40,774 bases of DNA from Bacillota bacterium (GTDB taxonomy: Bacteria > Bacillota > Clostridia > Clostridiales > Clostridiaceae). The stretch spans positions 1 to 40,774 of the forward strand of contig JAEZKY010000329.1 of NCBI GenBank assembly GCA_023435985.1. Reading direction: 5' to 3'. Below the pieces are notes generated by a model. The model made no database searches, was not told where the DNA came from, and worked only from the letters and a program-made list of their open reading frames with translations. Position 1 is the first letter of the stretch; the number at the start of each line of letters is the position of its first letter. The translations under genes were made by a program, and so were the position numbers. This document shows, in pieces, positions 8,421 through 16,582 of the stretch.

Positions 8421-9290
8421 ATGCGTAAATTCTGGGAGAGTATATATAGTCCAAATTATATTAGTGGATATAACCCATTTATACTTAAAGGTATGAACAA
8501 AGCAATAGATAGATTAGCTGTAGCTATAAATAATAGACAAAAAATTGTTGTCTATGGTACATATAATGTTGATGGAATTTGTGCTGTTTCATCATTGATT
8601 CTTGTATTAAGATATTTAAATGCAGATGTAGAATATTTGATTTATGATAGGCAAGAAAGTGATGCTAGAATAAATTCTGTAGACATAAAAAATAATGTAG
8701 ATTTTTTAGGGGCTGAAATTTTGATAACACTTGGTGTTGGATTAAAGTCGCAGGAAGAAGTTGATTTATGCCAAGAATTGGGCATAGATTTAATTGTTCT
8801 TGAGAATGAAGAAAGCGAGCTTGTGAATGATTACATTTACATTAACCCTAACCAAAAAGGGTGCCAATATAGATATAAAAATTTGTCAACAAGCGGATTA
8901 GCCTTTAAACTTATGCAAGCAATTGCTATATATTATAATATGAAAAGTATAAATAAGTATTTAGATTTAATTCTTATAGGCATACAGTGGGCAAAAGTAT
9001 CGGTTAAGGGAGAAAATGGGGTATTGATTAAAGAAGGAAATAAATTTTTAATCAATACTAATAATAATGGGTTAAGATCAATAATAGAGTTTAATAGTAT
9101 AAAAGAATTTAATGGTGCTGGTATAAATAAAATAATAGAATTTTTAATCCCTCCAATAGGGGCAGTAGGGGTTATGGATAATGCTCGTATAGTTTTAGAA
9201 CTTTTAACTACAAATGATAAGGACCGAGCAGATCAAATTGTTAAATATTTATATAGGCTTAAGAAAAATAATTCTTTAAAAAATACTTGA
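8421..9290 (+). CDS. RecJ/DHH-family-like protein with degenerate catalytic motifs
   Basis: The 289 residues align by eye with the DHH half of RecJ exonuclease, and the position between secF and apt is where clostridia commonly carry recJ. The fold signature is intact: VVYGTYNVDGICAVSSL near 43-59 and YINPNQKGCQYRYKNLSTSGLAFKL around 138-162. The metal-binding residues are gone. The GDYDVDG motif reads GTYNVDG (46-52), the VDCG motif reads TLGVG (103-107), and DHH reads ENE (128-130). The C-terminal DHHA1/OB portion of full-length RecJ (typically over 550 residues) is also missing. The frame is open, with its own promoter and GGAGG site, so it is more likely an expressed non-catalytic derivative than a decaying gene. 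Its role is unknown. Confidence 0.75.
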   Translation: MRKFWESIYSPNYISGYNPFILKGMNKAIDRLAVAINNRQKIVVYGTYNVDGICAVSSLILVLRYLNADVEYLIYDRQESDARINSVDIKNNVDFLGAEILITLGVGLKSQEEVDLCQELGIDLIVLENEESELVNDYIYINPNQKGCQYRYKNLSTSGLAFKLMQAIAIYYNMKSINKYLDLILIGIQWAKVSVKGENGVLIKEGNKFLINTNNNGLRSIIEFNSIKEFNGAGINKIIEFLIPPIGAVGVMDNARIVLELLTTNDKDRADQIVKYLYRLKKNNSLKNT

Positions 9291-9388
9291 TGAATACTTT
9301 AATGTATAAATAATTATTTATTTAATTTATTTGATATTGAATCATATATTTGTGGTTAAATTAAAATAAATGTTGTGGAGGAGATAAA

Positions 9389-9907
9389 ATGGATTTAAAG
9401 GAAAAAATTAGAGTGATTGAAAATTTTCCAAAGGAAGGAATAAGCTTTAAGGATATAACAACATTAATAGGTGATGGTAAGGCCTTAAAGGAAACAATTG
9501 ATCAGATTGTAAAACATTTAAAAGACAAGAACATTGATTTAATAGTTGGACCTGAAGCAAGAGGTTTTATTTTTGGCGTTCCTGTGGCATATGCATTAGG
9601 AGTAGGATTTATTCCAGTAAGAAAACCAGGGAAACTACCTGGTGAGACTCTTTCAATTAATTATGGATTGGAATATGGCGAAGATACACTTGAGATTCAT
9701 AAGGATGCTATTAAGCCAGGTCAAAGAGTGGCAATTGTTGATGATTTATTGGCAACAGGAGGTACTGTTGAAGGTGTTGCTAAATTAATTGAACAAGCAG
9801 GTGGAATAGTTGCTTCGTTAGATTTTGTGATAGAATTAACAGAGCTTAATGGAAAAGGGAAACTTAAAGGTTATGATGTACTATCATTAGTTCAATATGA
9901 GGTGTAG
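9389..9907 (+). CDS. apt: Adenine phosphoribosyltransferase
   Basis: Apt salvages adenine to AMP using PRPP. The 172-residue length is standard. The PRPP-binding loop VAIVDDLLATGGTVEG is near 119-134. The substrate-side motif GPEARGFIFGVPVAYALG lies around 54-71, and the N-terminal FPKEGISFKDITTLI is characteristic of the family. The ATG follows GGAGGAG. Apt lies directly before rel, a common firmicute arrangement, although a separate promoter appears between them. Confidence 0.97.
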   Translation: MDLKEKIRVIENFPKEGISFKDITTLIGDGKALKETIDQIVKHLKDKNIDLIVGPEARGFIFGVPVAYALGVGFIPVRKPGKLPGETLSINYGLEYGEDTLEIHKDAIKPGQRVAIVDDLLATGGTVEGVAKLIEQAGGIVASLDFVIELTELNGKGKLKGYDVLSLVQYEV

Positions 9908-9974
9908 AAATTAGGAGTATTTAAAAGTTAGCAAAAATCACTCAGTAGAGATTTTATTTCTTTTTGATGTCGTA

Positions 9975-10003
9975 TTGAAAATAATTCTAAAATAATATAT
10001 AAT
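9975..10003 (+). promoter_or_regulatory. Strong candidate promoter for rel
   Basis: TTGAAA (9975-9980) and TATAAT (9998-10003) are separated by exactly 17 bases. Transcription would begin near 10010, about 70 bases before the rel start codon. Confidence 0.75.
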
Positions 10004-10015
10004 TATTAGAAAGTT

Positions 10016-10041
10016 AGGCTGGTTATTAGACCAGCCTTTGA
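10016..10041 (+). promoter_or_regulatory. Hairpin at the predicted 5' end of the rel transcript
   Basis: AGGCTGGT (10016-10023) pairs perfectly with ACCAGCCT (10030-10037), loop of six, followed by TTGAATTT. It could terminate read-through from apt. It also falls within the first 30 bases of the transcript expected from the TATAAT at 9998, where it could act as a stabilising 5' hairpin or attenuator. Confidence 0.6.
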
Positions 10042-10082
10042 ATTTACTACTTTAATGAATAATATAAAGGGGAGCAGTCCTT

Positions 10083-12299
10083 ATGATTGATAAATTGCTG
10101 GAAAAAATCAATACAAACTGTAATAATGTTGATGTCGATATGGTAAAGAGGGCATATAATTTTGCTGAGAAAGCTCATAAGGAACAAAAACGTGAATCAG
10201 GGGAACCATATATAATCCATCCAATAGCAGTAGCGGAAATTTTAGCTGAACTAGGAATGGATACTAATACTATAGTAGCTGGTTTATTACATGATGTAAT
10301 AGAAGATACAGATTGTTCTTATGATGAAACAGTTAATCTTTTCAATGCAGAAGTGGCAGATCTTGTTGAAGGTGTTACGAAGCTTACTAAATTAGGGGAA
10401 ATGGAATATAAAACAAAGGAAGAGCAGCAGGCAGATAATGTTAGAAAAATGCTGCTTGCTATGGCAAAGGACATAAGAGTAATAATAATAAAATTGGCAG
10501 ATAGACTTCACAATATGAGAACGCTTAAGTTTATGCCGGAGAAAAAGCAAAAAAATAAAGCTAAGGAAACATTGGATATTTATGCACCTTTAGCACATAG
10601 ATTAGGGATGTCTAAAATTAAATGGGAACTTGAAGATTTATGTTTTAGATATTTACATGAAAAAGAATATTATGAATTAGTAGATAGTATTGCAGAAAAA
10701 AGAGTTGAAAGAGAAACTTACATAAAGGATATAGTAAGTGATTTAGAAGAAAAACTTGAAGCAGCAGGAATTCAATCAGATATTGATGGGAGACCAAAGC
10801 ATTTTTATAGTATTTACAAGAAGATGGTTAATAAAAATAAGAGTATAGAGCAGATTTTTGATTTGACTGCTATAAGAGTTTTGGTTAATTCTGTAAAGGA
10901 CTGTTATGGTGTACTTGGAATTGTTCATACCATATACAGGCCAATTCCTGGCAGATTTAAAGATTACATTGCTATGCCTAAACCTAATATGTATCAATCA
11001 CTTCATACAACTGTAATTGGACCACAAGGAAAAACTTTTGAAATTCAAATCAGAACTTTTGAGATGCATAAAACTGCAGAATATGGGATTGCAGCTCACT
11101 GGAAGTATAAAGAGGGCGATACAGCTAAAGGTGAACAAGATAAGCAAAAGGACTTTGAGAAGAAGCTAGTATGGCTTAGAGATATGTTAGAGTGGCAAAA
11201 GGAAACATCAGATGCTGAAGAATTTATTGAAGGCTTTAAAATAGATTTATTTTCAGATGAAGTTTTTGTATTTACACCTAAGGGTGTTGTAATAAATTTA
11301 TGTAGAAATGCAACTCCGATAGATTTTGCTTATAGGATACATACAGATATAGGAAATAAATGTGTTGGAGCAAAGGTAAATGGGAAAATAGTGCCTCTTG
11401 ATTACAGTCTTAAGACTGGTGAAATTGTTGAGATATTAACGTCCCCTAATTCAAAAGGGCCTAACATGGATTGGTTAAATATTGCAAAAAGTAATCAGTC
11501 TAAGAGCAAAATAAAGCTTTGGTTTAAGAAGGCTAAAAGAGAAGAGAGTATATTAAAAGGTAAGGAACTTCTTGAAAAAGAATTAAAGAAGCAGGGAGTT
11601 AATTACGCAGATATAGCTAAAGGTGAAATTTATGAAAGATTAATGAAGAGATATAATATTCATTCGATGGATGATTTGTATGCTTTAATTGGTCTAGGTG
11701 GTTTTTCGGTATCCACTCTTATTGCAAGACTTAAAGAGGATAATGGAATAGGTGTCGATAAATCAAGTAAAGAAAAAGAAAATAAAGAAATCTTGAGTAA
11801 GAGCATCGAAGAGCAAATTGCTAAAACTTCAAGGCAGCCAGAACCTAATAGTTATGGAATAACTGTAAAGGGTGAAAGTAATCTTATGGTCAGATTTGCA
11901 AAATGTTGCAGCCCAGTTCCTGGAGATGATATATTAGGATATATAACTAAAGGCAGAGGTGTATCCGTACATAGAAGAGACTGCAGTAATTTACAAAATC
12001 TTATTGATACAGATGGGGATAGAGTTGTTGAAGTTAACTGGGGCTCATCTAAGGGAACTGCGTATTTTGCAGAAATCCAAGTTCAGGCGGAGGATAGAGA
12101 AGGATTGCTTGCAGATATAATGAGTGTTATAACAGAGCTAAAGTTACAATTGAGTGCAGTAAATGCAAATTTATCTAAACAAGGTTCTGCGCTTATTAAT
12201 GTTAAATTTAAGATTACATCGGTAGATGATTTAAAAGATTTAATGAAGAAGATAAAAAGATTAAAAGGTGTAACTGATGTATATAGAGTAAATAGTTAA
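10083..12299 (+). CDS. relA: Bifunctional (p)ppGpp synthetase/hydrolase Rel
   Basis: The enzyme makes and degrades the stringent-response alarmone (p)ppGpp. The 738 residues show the full Rel layout. The HD hydrolase domain contains IIHPIAVAEIL near 44-54 and LLHDVIEDT near 68-76. The synthetase domain contains RFKDYIAMPKPNMYQSLHT around 297-315 and EYGIAAHWKYKEG. A TGS domain follows (VFVFTPKGVVINL from about 397), then a linker with the conserved CCSPVPGDDILGYITKGRG, and a C-terminal ACT domain. The RFKD motif (RxKD rather than ExDD) and the intact HD residues indicate both activities, as known for Rel/SpoT-type proteins. Confidence 0.96.
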   Translation: MIDKLLEKINTNCNNVDVDMVKRAYNFAEKAHKEQKRESGEPYIIHPIAVAEILAELGMDTNTIVAGLLHDVIEDTDCSYDETVNLFNAEVADLVEGVTKLTKLGEMEYKTKEEQQADNVRKMLLAMAKDIRVIIIKLADRLHNMRTLKFMPEKKQKNKAKETLDIYAPLAHRLGMSKIKWELEDLCFRYLHEKEYYELVDSIAEKRVERETYIKDIVSDLEEKLEAAGIQSDIDGRPKHFYSIYKKMVNKNKSIEQIFDLTAIRVLVNSVKDCYGVLGIVHTIYRPIPGRFKDYIAMPKPNMYQSLHTTVIGPQGKTFEIQIRTFEMHKTAEYGIAAHWKYKEGDTAKGEQDKQKDFEKKLVWLRDMLEWQKETSDAEEFIEGFKIDLFSDEVFVFTPKGVVINLCRNATPIDFAYRIHTDIGNKCVGAKVNGKIVPLDYSLKTGEIVEILTSPNSKGPNMDWLNIAKSNQSKSKIKLWFKKAKREESILKGKELLEKELKKQGVNYADIAKGEIYERLMKRYNIHSMDDLYALIGLGGFSVSTLIARLKEDNGIGVDKSSKEKENKEILSKSIEEQIAKTSRQPEPNSYGITVKGESNLMVRFAKCCSPVPGDDILGYITKGRGVSVHRRDCSNLQNLIDTDGDRVVEVNWGSSKGTAYFAEIQVQAEDREGLLADIMSVITELKLQLSAVNANLSKQGSALINVKFKITSVDDLKDLMKKIKRLKGVTDVYRVNS

Positions 12300-12352
12300 A
12301 TTTCGGTGAATAAATGTTTTCTGTGTAGCAAAATATAGGAAGGGGAGAGAGT

Positions 12353-12802
12353 ATGAGAGCAGTAGTTCAAAGAGTATCCTCATCTAATGTATGTGTAAAT
12401 GGCAAAGTAATTGGAGAAATTGGAGCAGGCTTTAACGTATTAATAGGCATATCTAAAGATGATACTTTAGAAGATTTAAAGTATATAAAAGATAAGATTA
12501 TTAATTTAAGAGTATTTGAAGATGAAAATGAGAAAATGAATTTATCACTACTAGATATTAAGGGTGAGTTACTTATTATATCTCAATTTACATTATATGG
12601 AGATTGTAGAAAAGGCAGAAGGCCTAATTTTATGGAGGCTCAAGGCGGCGAAGAAGCTAAAAAGCTTTATGAAGAATTTTTGAAGCTTATTAGAGAATGT
12701 GATCTAAAAGTGGAGTGTGGGGAATTTGGTGCTGATATGAAGGTTCAGATTAATAATGATGGACCAGTGACAATCCTATTAGATAGTAAGAGAAACTTTT
12801 AG
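12353..12802 (+). CDS. dtd: D-aminoacyl-tRNA deacylase
   Basis: Dtd hydrolyses D-aminoacyl-tRNA (and Gly-tRNA-Ala), preventing D-amino acids from entering translation. The 149-residue length is typical. The two active-site motifs are visible: SQFTLYGD near 77-84 and the cross-subunit GPVTILLDS near the C-terminus. The N-terminal MRAVVQRVSSSNVCV is diagnostic. GGGGAG precedes the ATG. Rel followed by dtd is a widespread firmicute gene pair and the two are probably co-transcribed. Confidence 0.96.
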   Translation: MRAVVQRVSSSNVCVNGKVIGEIGAGFNVLIGISKDDTLEDLKYIKDKIINLRVFEDENEKMNLSLLDIKGELLIISQFTLYGDCRKGRRPNFMEAQGGEEAKKLYEEFLKLIRECDLKVECGEFGADMKVQINNDGPVTILLDSKRNF

Positions 12803-12846
12803 TTAGACAGAACATAATTTCTAAATATATTATGGAGGGGTTTATA

Positions 12847-13440
12847 TTGATTATAAAAACAATAATAGCTGGTATGTATGAAGAAAATTGCTATTTAATC
12901 ATGGATGAGAACAGTAAGGAACTTGCAATTATAGATCCAGGTGGACAGGCAAATTTATTGATAAAGGAAATTGAGAGATTAAGTGCAAAAACTAAATTTA
13001 TACTATTAACTCATGGACATATGGATCATGTAGGAGCTGTGGTTGAGTTAATAAATAAGTTTAAGATTCCATTTTATATGAATGCAAAAGAAGAGGAATT
13101 TATGGGAGATAATTTCGTGTTTGGCGAATTACCAAAGGCTTCGGGTGACTTAAAAGAAGGAGATACCTTAAGGCTAGGGAAACATCTAATTAAAGTTATT
13201 GAAACACCAGGGCATACAGTAGGTGGAGTTTGTTTCTTAGTAGATGATAAGTTGTTTACAGGAGATACTCTTTTTCAAGGATCTATAGGAAGAAGCGATT
13301 TTCCAGGTGGAAATGGGATGCTGCTTGTTAAGAATATAAAAGAAAAGCTCCTTCCTCTTGGAGATAATATTAAAGTTTTTCCAGGCCATGGAGGAGCGTC
13401 CAATATAGGCTATGAAAAAAGAAATAATCCGTTTTTATAG
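12847..13440 (+). CDS. MBL-fold metallohydrolase (glyoxalase II-like)
   Basis: A 197-residue metallo-beta-lactamase-fold hydrolase of the short glyoxalase-II-like group found after dtd in firmicutes. I start at TTG 12847, six bases after GGAGGGG; the upstream in-frame ATG at 12832 overlaps that site. The metal-binding motif THGHMDHVGA is near residues 56-65. Further ligands lie in ETPGHTVGGVCFL, FTGDTLFQGSIGRSD and VFPGHGGASN. Members of this group are annotated as hydroxyacylglutathione hydrolases. The actual substrate is unknown, and clostridia generally lack glutathione, so a different thioester is likely. Confidence 0.88.
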   Translation: MIIKTIIAGMYEENCYLIMDENSKELAIIDPGGQANLLIKEIERLSAKTKFILLTHGHMDHVGAVVELINKFKIPFYMNAKEEEFMGDNFVFGELPKASGDLKEGDTLRLGKHLIKVIETPGHTVGGVCFLVDDKLFTGDTLFQGSIGRSDFPGGNGMLLVKNIKEKLLPLGDNIKVFPGHGGASNIGYEKRNNPFL

Positions 13441-13489
13441 GAAAAATTATGCTATATAAATACTATAGCACATTCTTTAAGGAGCAATG

Positions 13490-14914
13490 ATGAAAGTTAA
13501 AGTTTATTTAAATGATCTTAAATTTAGATATGAAGTATATCAATTATTTAATGTCTATTTTTCAATGATGGAAATTGATTTTGTAGATAAAGATGAAGCA
13601 GATTATACTTTTTATATTGATGATAAAATTTTAAGATTTGAATATAAAGATTATTGCAGAGAAGAATCTTTAGGAGAGGATGTTAAGAACTCTCTTAGAA
13701 GATTTCTTTTTCTGTGTTTAAGAGATTTAACCAAGGATATTTACCCATGGGGAATTTTAATTGGTATTAGACCTTCAAAGATAGCTTTGAAGCTAATAAA
13801 AGAAGGAAAGAGTGAAGAAGAAGTTATTAAAATATTTAAAGAGAAATATTTGGCTCATGAAGATAAAGCAAAATTATGTATAGACGTTGCAAAAGCTGAA
13901 GAGAGAATAGTAAATAAAGATAAAAATAATATTGCTATTTATATAGGAATGGCATTTTGCCCAACTAAATGCCTTTATTGCTCATTTACTTCAAATCCAA
14001 TAGGTGTCTATAAAAAGATGGTGATACCATATATAGAAGCTTTAATAAAAGAGATTAAAGGTATAAGTAAATATATAGATGAGAAGAATCTTAATATTGA
14101 ATCTGTATATTTTGGAGGGGGAACTCCAACAGCTGTGAGCGATGGTGAATTCATGATGGTTATGGATGAAATATATAATAGTTTTATTAAAGGACATAAA
14201 GTTAAAGAATTTACTGTGGAATGTGGAAGACCAGATACTTTGAATAAGAGTAAATTGACAACTATGAAAGAATGTAATGTAACTAGGATAAGTATTAATC
14301 CTCAAACTATGAATGATAAAACTTTAAAGCTCATAGGAAGAAGTCATTCCTCGGAAGATATAAAAGATAAATTTATGATGGCAAGAGAATTAGGGTTTGA
14401 TGATATTAACATGGATATAATAATAGGGCTTCCAGGAGAAACTCATAAGGAGGTACTGCACACTAAAAATGAATTAATAAAATTAAAGCCAGATAGTGTT
14501 ACAGTTCATGGCTTGGCTCTAAAAAGAGGATCTAGAATGTATGAAGAATTTATTCTTAAAAAGGGAATAAGTTTAGTTTCTCAAGAAGAAATAATAAAAA
14601 TGTATGAGGAAAGTAAGGATTTGGCGAAAAAGTTAGATATTTCACCGTATTATATGTATAGACAAAAAAATATGGTTGGAAATATGGAGAATTTGGGGTA
14701 TGCTAAAGAGGGCAAAGAATGTATATACAATATTCAGATGATCGAAGAAAGACAGACTACTATTGCACTTGGAGCTGCAGCAGTAAGTAAAGTTATATTT
14801 TTAGAAGAAGATAGGCTTGAAAGATTTCCAAATCTTAAAGATCTTCATGAATATATTTCAAGAATAGATGAAATGATAGAAGGTAAAAAGAAATTATTAG
14901 ATACTTTATATTAA
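13490..14914 (+). CDS. hemZ: Coproporphyrinogen dehydrogenase-type radical SAM protein HemZ
   Basis: A radical SAM protein of the HemN/HemZ family, about 474 residues. The [4Fe-4S] motif CPTKCLYC (CxxxCxxC) lies near residue 160, followed by the SAM-binding YFGGGTPTAV and the HemN-like VTRISINPQTMNDKTLKLIGR. The long N-terminal region before the cluster is characteristic of HemZ. Two adjacent ATGs exist (13487 and 13490); AAGGAG is better spaced for the second. Position after rel-dtd-MBL and before hisS matches clostridial genomes. The family name implies oxygen-independent coproporphyrinogen oxidation, but HemW-like roles in heme handling are possible in this group. Confidence 0.9.
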   Translation: MKVKVYLNDLKFRYEVYQLFNVYFSMMEIDFVDKDEADYTFYIDDKILRFEYKDYCREESLGEDVKNSLRRFLFLCLRDLTKDIYPWGILIGIRPSKIALKLIKEGKSEEEVIKIFKEKYLAHEDKAKLCIDVAKAEERIVNKDKNNIAIYIGMAFCPTKCLYCSFTSNPIGVYKKMVIPYIEALIKEIKGISKYIDEKNLNIESVYFGGGTPTAVSDGEFMMVMDEIYNSFIKGHKVKEFTVECGRPDTLNKSKLTTMKECNVTRISINPQTMNDKTLKLIGRSHSSEDIKDKFMMARELGFDDINMDIIIGLPGETHKEVLHTKNELIKLKPDSVTVHGLALKRGSRMYEEFILKKGISLVSQEEIIKMYEESKDLAKKLDISPYYMYRQKNMVGNMENLGYAKEGKECIYNIQMIEERQTTIALGAAAVSKVIFLEEDRLERFPNLKDLHEYISRIDEMIEGKKKLLDTLY

Positions 14915-14974
14915 GAATTAATAACTTTGAACTTTTAAAATTTATATAAATAATGTACAATTGTCTATGGATAA

Positions 14975-15014
14975 TTATGCTTAAACTTACAAACTGTAAT
15001 AAGTTTAAGCATAA
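14975..15014. promoter_or_regulatory. Perfect 15-bp hairpin between hemZ and hisS
   Basis: TTATGCTTAAACTTA (14975-14989) pairs perfectly with 15000-15014 around a 10-base loop. No T-run follows (next bases GAAGGG), so it is not a classical terminator. It may end hemZ transcripts or protect the hisS leader. No T-box motif was found here. Confidence 0.6.
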
Positions 15015-15019
15015 GAAGG

Positions 15020-15096
15020 GAAATTCTATTAGAATTTCGTGTTATAGCAGTTAACTGTATGCAGGATACGATAACAGGCAGAAGGTGTGTTAACTG
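15020..15096. repeat. Dispersed hairpin and GTTAACTG motifs upstream of hisS
   Basis: GAAATTCT (15020-15027) pairs with AGAATTTC (15031-15038), resembling the hairpins before ruvB and aspS. GTTAACTG follows at 15050-15057 and 15089-15096. This looks like a dispersed intergenic repeat. Confidence 0.45.
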
Positions 15097-15132
15097 TGAA
15101 CTTAATAAATATCGTGATTTGGAGGAATTTAA

Positions 15133-16386
15133 ATGGCAATGGAAATGCAAGCACCAAAGGGTACAAAGGATATGCTGCCTGAAGATGCGTATAAATGGCA
15201 GTATATAGAAGATGTATTTAGAGATGTAGCTAAGACGTATGGAATTAGAGAAATTAGAACTCCAATGTTTGAACATACAGAATTATTTTTAAGAGGTGTT
15301 GGGGATACAACTGATATAGTTCAAAAAGAGATGTATACGTTCAATGATAAAGGTGATAGAAGTATAACTTTAAAGCCAGAAGGAACTGCGTCTGCAGTTA
15401 GGGCCTTTGTAGAAAACAGATTATTTAATGAAGCGCAGCCTACTAAGTTATATTACATAACACCAGCCTTCAGGTATGAAAATGTTCAAAAAGGAAGACT
15501 TAGACAATTTCATCAATGTGGATTAGAAGTATTTGGATCAAGTGCAGCTTCAATGGATGCGGAAGTTATTGCTGTAGCTATGGATACTTTAAAGAAATTA
15601 GGATTAAAGAGCTTAAGCTTAAACATAAATAATTTAGGATGTCCTGAGTGTAGACCTAAGTATAATGAAGCTTTAAAGAAATTTTTGCAAGAAAATTATG
15701 ATGGCCTATGTGATACATGCAAAACTAGATTTGAAAAAAATCCAATGAGAATATTGGATTGCAAGGAAAAGAAGTGTCATGAAATAACAAAAAATGCGCC
15801 AACAATTTTAGAGTATGTTTGTGAGGATTGTGCTACGCATTTTGATAAGGTTAAAGAATATTTAGATATTCTAGGATTACCATATACAATAGATCCAGGT
15901 ATAGTAAGAGGATTGGATTATTATACAAAGACAATATTTGAGATTTTAACTTCTGATTTCACAGTATGTGGAGGAGGAAGATATGATAAACTTATAGAAG
16001 AGCTTGGTGGACCAGATATGCCTGCAGTAGGTTTTGGCATGGGAGTTGAAAGGTTAATCATGACTTTAGAAAAAGAAGGTATAGAAATACCAAAGGAAAA
16101 CTTGTTTGATTTATATATAGGTGCCAGAGGCGAAGAAGAAAGCAAATTTGCATTTAAGCTTGCTAGCGGTCTTAGAAATCTTGGAGTTAAATGTGAAATA
16201 AACCATATGGGTAGAAGCGTAAAAGCTGAAATGAAATATGCAAATAAGTTAGGTGCAGCATTTACAACTATTTTAGGTGAAGATGAATTAGCAAATAAAA
16301 AGGTTAATTTAAAGAGAATGAGTGATGGAGAAACTTTTGAAGTATCTCTAGGAAGTTTAGAAGAAATAGCTAAAGTAGTTAAATAG
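15133..16386 (+). CDS. hisS: Histidyl-tRNA synthetase
   Basis: Class II aminoacyl-tRNA synthetase charging tRNA-His, 417 residues as usual. Motif 1 is around residues 45-60 (EHTELFLRGVGDTTDIV). Motif 2 is in the FRYENVQKGRLRQFHQ region near 113-128. The histidine-specific GLDYYTKTIFEI is near 260-271. Motif 3 is in VGFGMGVERLIM near 298-309. The anticodon-binding domain occupies the last 90 or so residues. A Cys-rich stretch in the middle (CPECRPKYNE, CDTCKTRFEKNP, CKEKKC, CEDC) is seen in many clostridial HisRS and may bind metal. GGAGG precedes the ATG. aspS follows, a common pairing. Confidence 0.97.
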   Translation: MAMEMQAPKGTKDMLPEDAYKWQYIEDVFRDVAKTYGIREIRTPMFEHTELFLRGVGDTTDIVQKEMYTFNDKGDRSITLKPEGTASAVRAFVENRLFNEAQPTKLYYITPAFRYENVQKGRLRQFHQCGLEVFGSSAASMDAEVIAVAMDTLKKLGLKSLSLNINNLGCPECRPKYNEALKKFLQENYDGLCDTCKTRFEKNPMRILDCKEKKCHEITKNAPTILEYVCEDCATHFDKVKEYLDILGLPYTIDPGIVRGLDYYTKTIFEILTSDFTVCGGGRYDKLIEELGGPDMPAVGFGMGVERLIMTLEKEGIEIPKENLFDLYIGARGEEESKFAFKLASGLRNLGVKCEINHMGRSVKAEMKYANKLGAAFTTILGEDELANKKVNLKRMSDGETFEVSLGSLEEIAKVVK

Positions 16387-16480
16387 TACTATGAATATTA
16401 TAAAGTAAGTGATGAATTGACAATTGATGATTAGTGCCGTATATAGGCTGTCGCATGCCAATTTATAATATAAATATAAC

Positions 16481-16559
16481 GAATCCTGTTAGGGATTTCG
16501 TACAACTGTAAAGTGTTAACTGCCCACGGGGTAACCGAAGGGGCATAAACTGTTAACTG
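16481..16559. repeat. Dispersed hairpin and GTTAACTG motifs upstream of aspS
   Basis: An imperfect GAATCC/GGGATTTC hairpin (16481-16499) resembles those before ruvB and hisS. It is followed by two GTTAACTG copies (16515-16522 and 16552-16559) flanking a GC-richer palindromic stretch, TGCCC to GGGCA, with GGTAACC at its centre. No promoter or T-box is recognisable in the 196-base gap. Confidence 0.45.
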
Positions 16560-16582
16560 ATTAAGTAGGGAGGATTTTAGTA

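Noticed and set aside
8421..9290. Functional recJ exonuclease
   Set aside because: The DHH and other metal-binding motifs are substituted and the C-terminal half is missing.
12832..12846. ATG start for the MBL-fold hydrolase
   Set aside because: The ATG overlaps the GGAGGGG site; TTG at 12847 is properly spaced and matches the family N-terminus.
14915..16582. T-box riboswitches before hisS and aspS
   Set aside because: I looked for the conserved T-box sequence and specifier-loop features and found neither.
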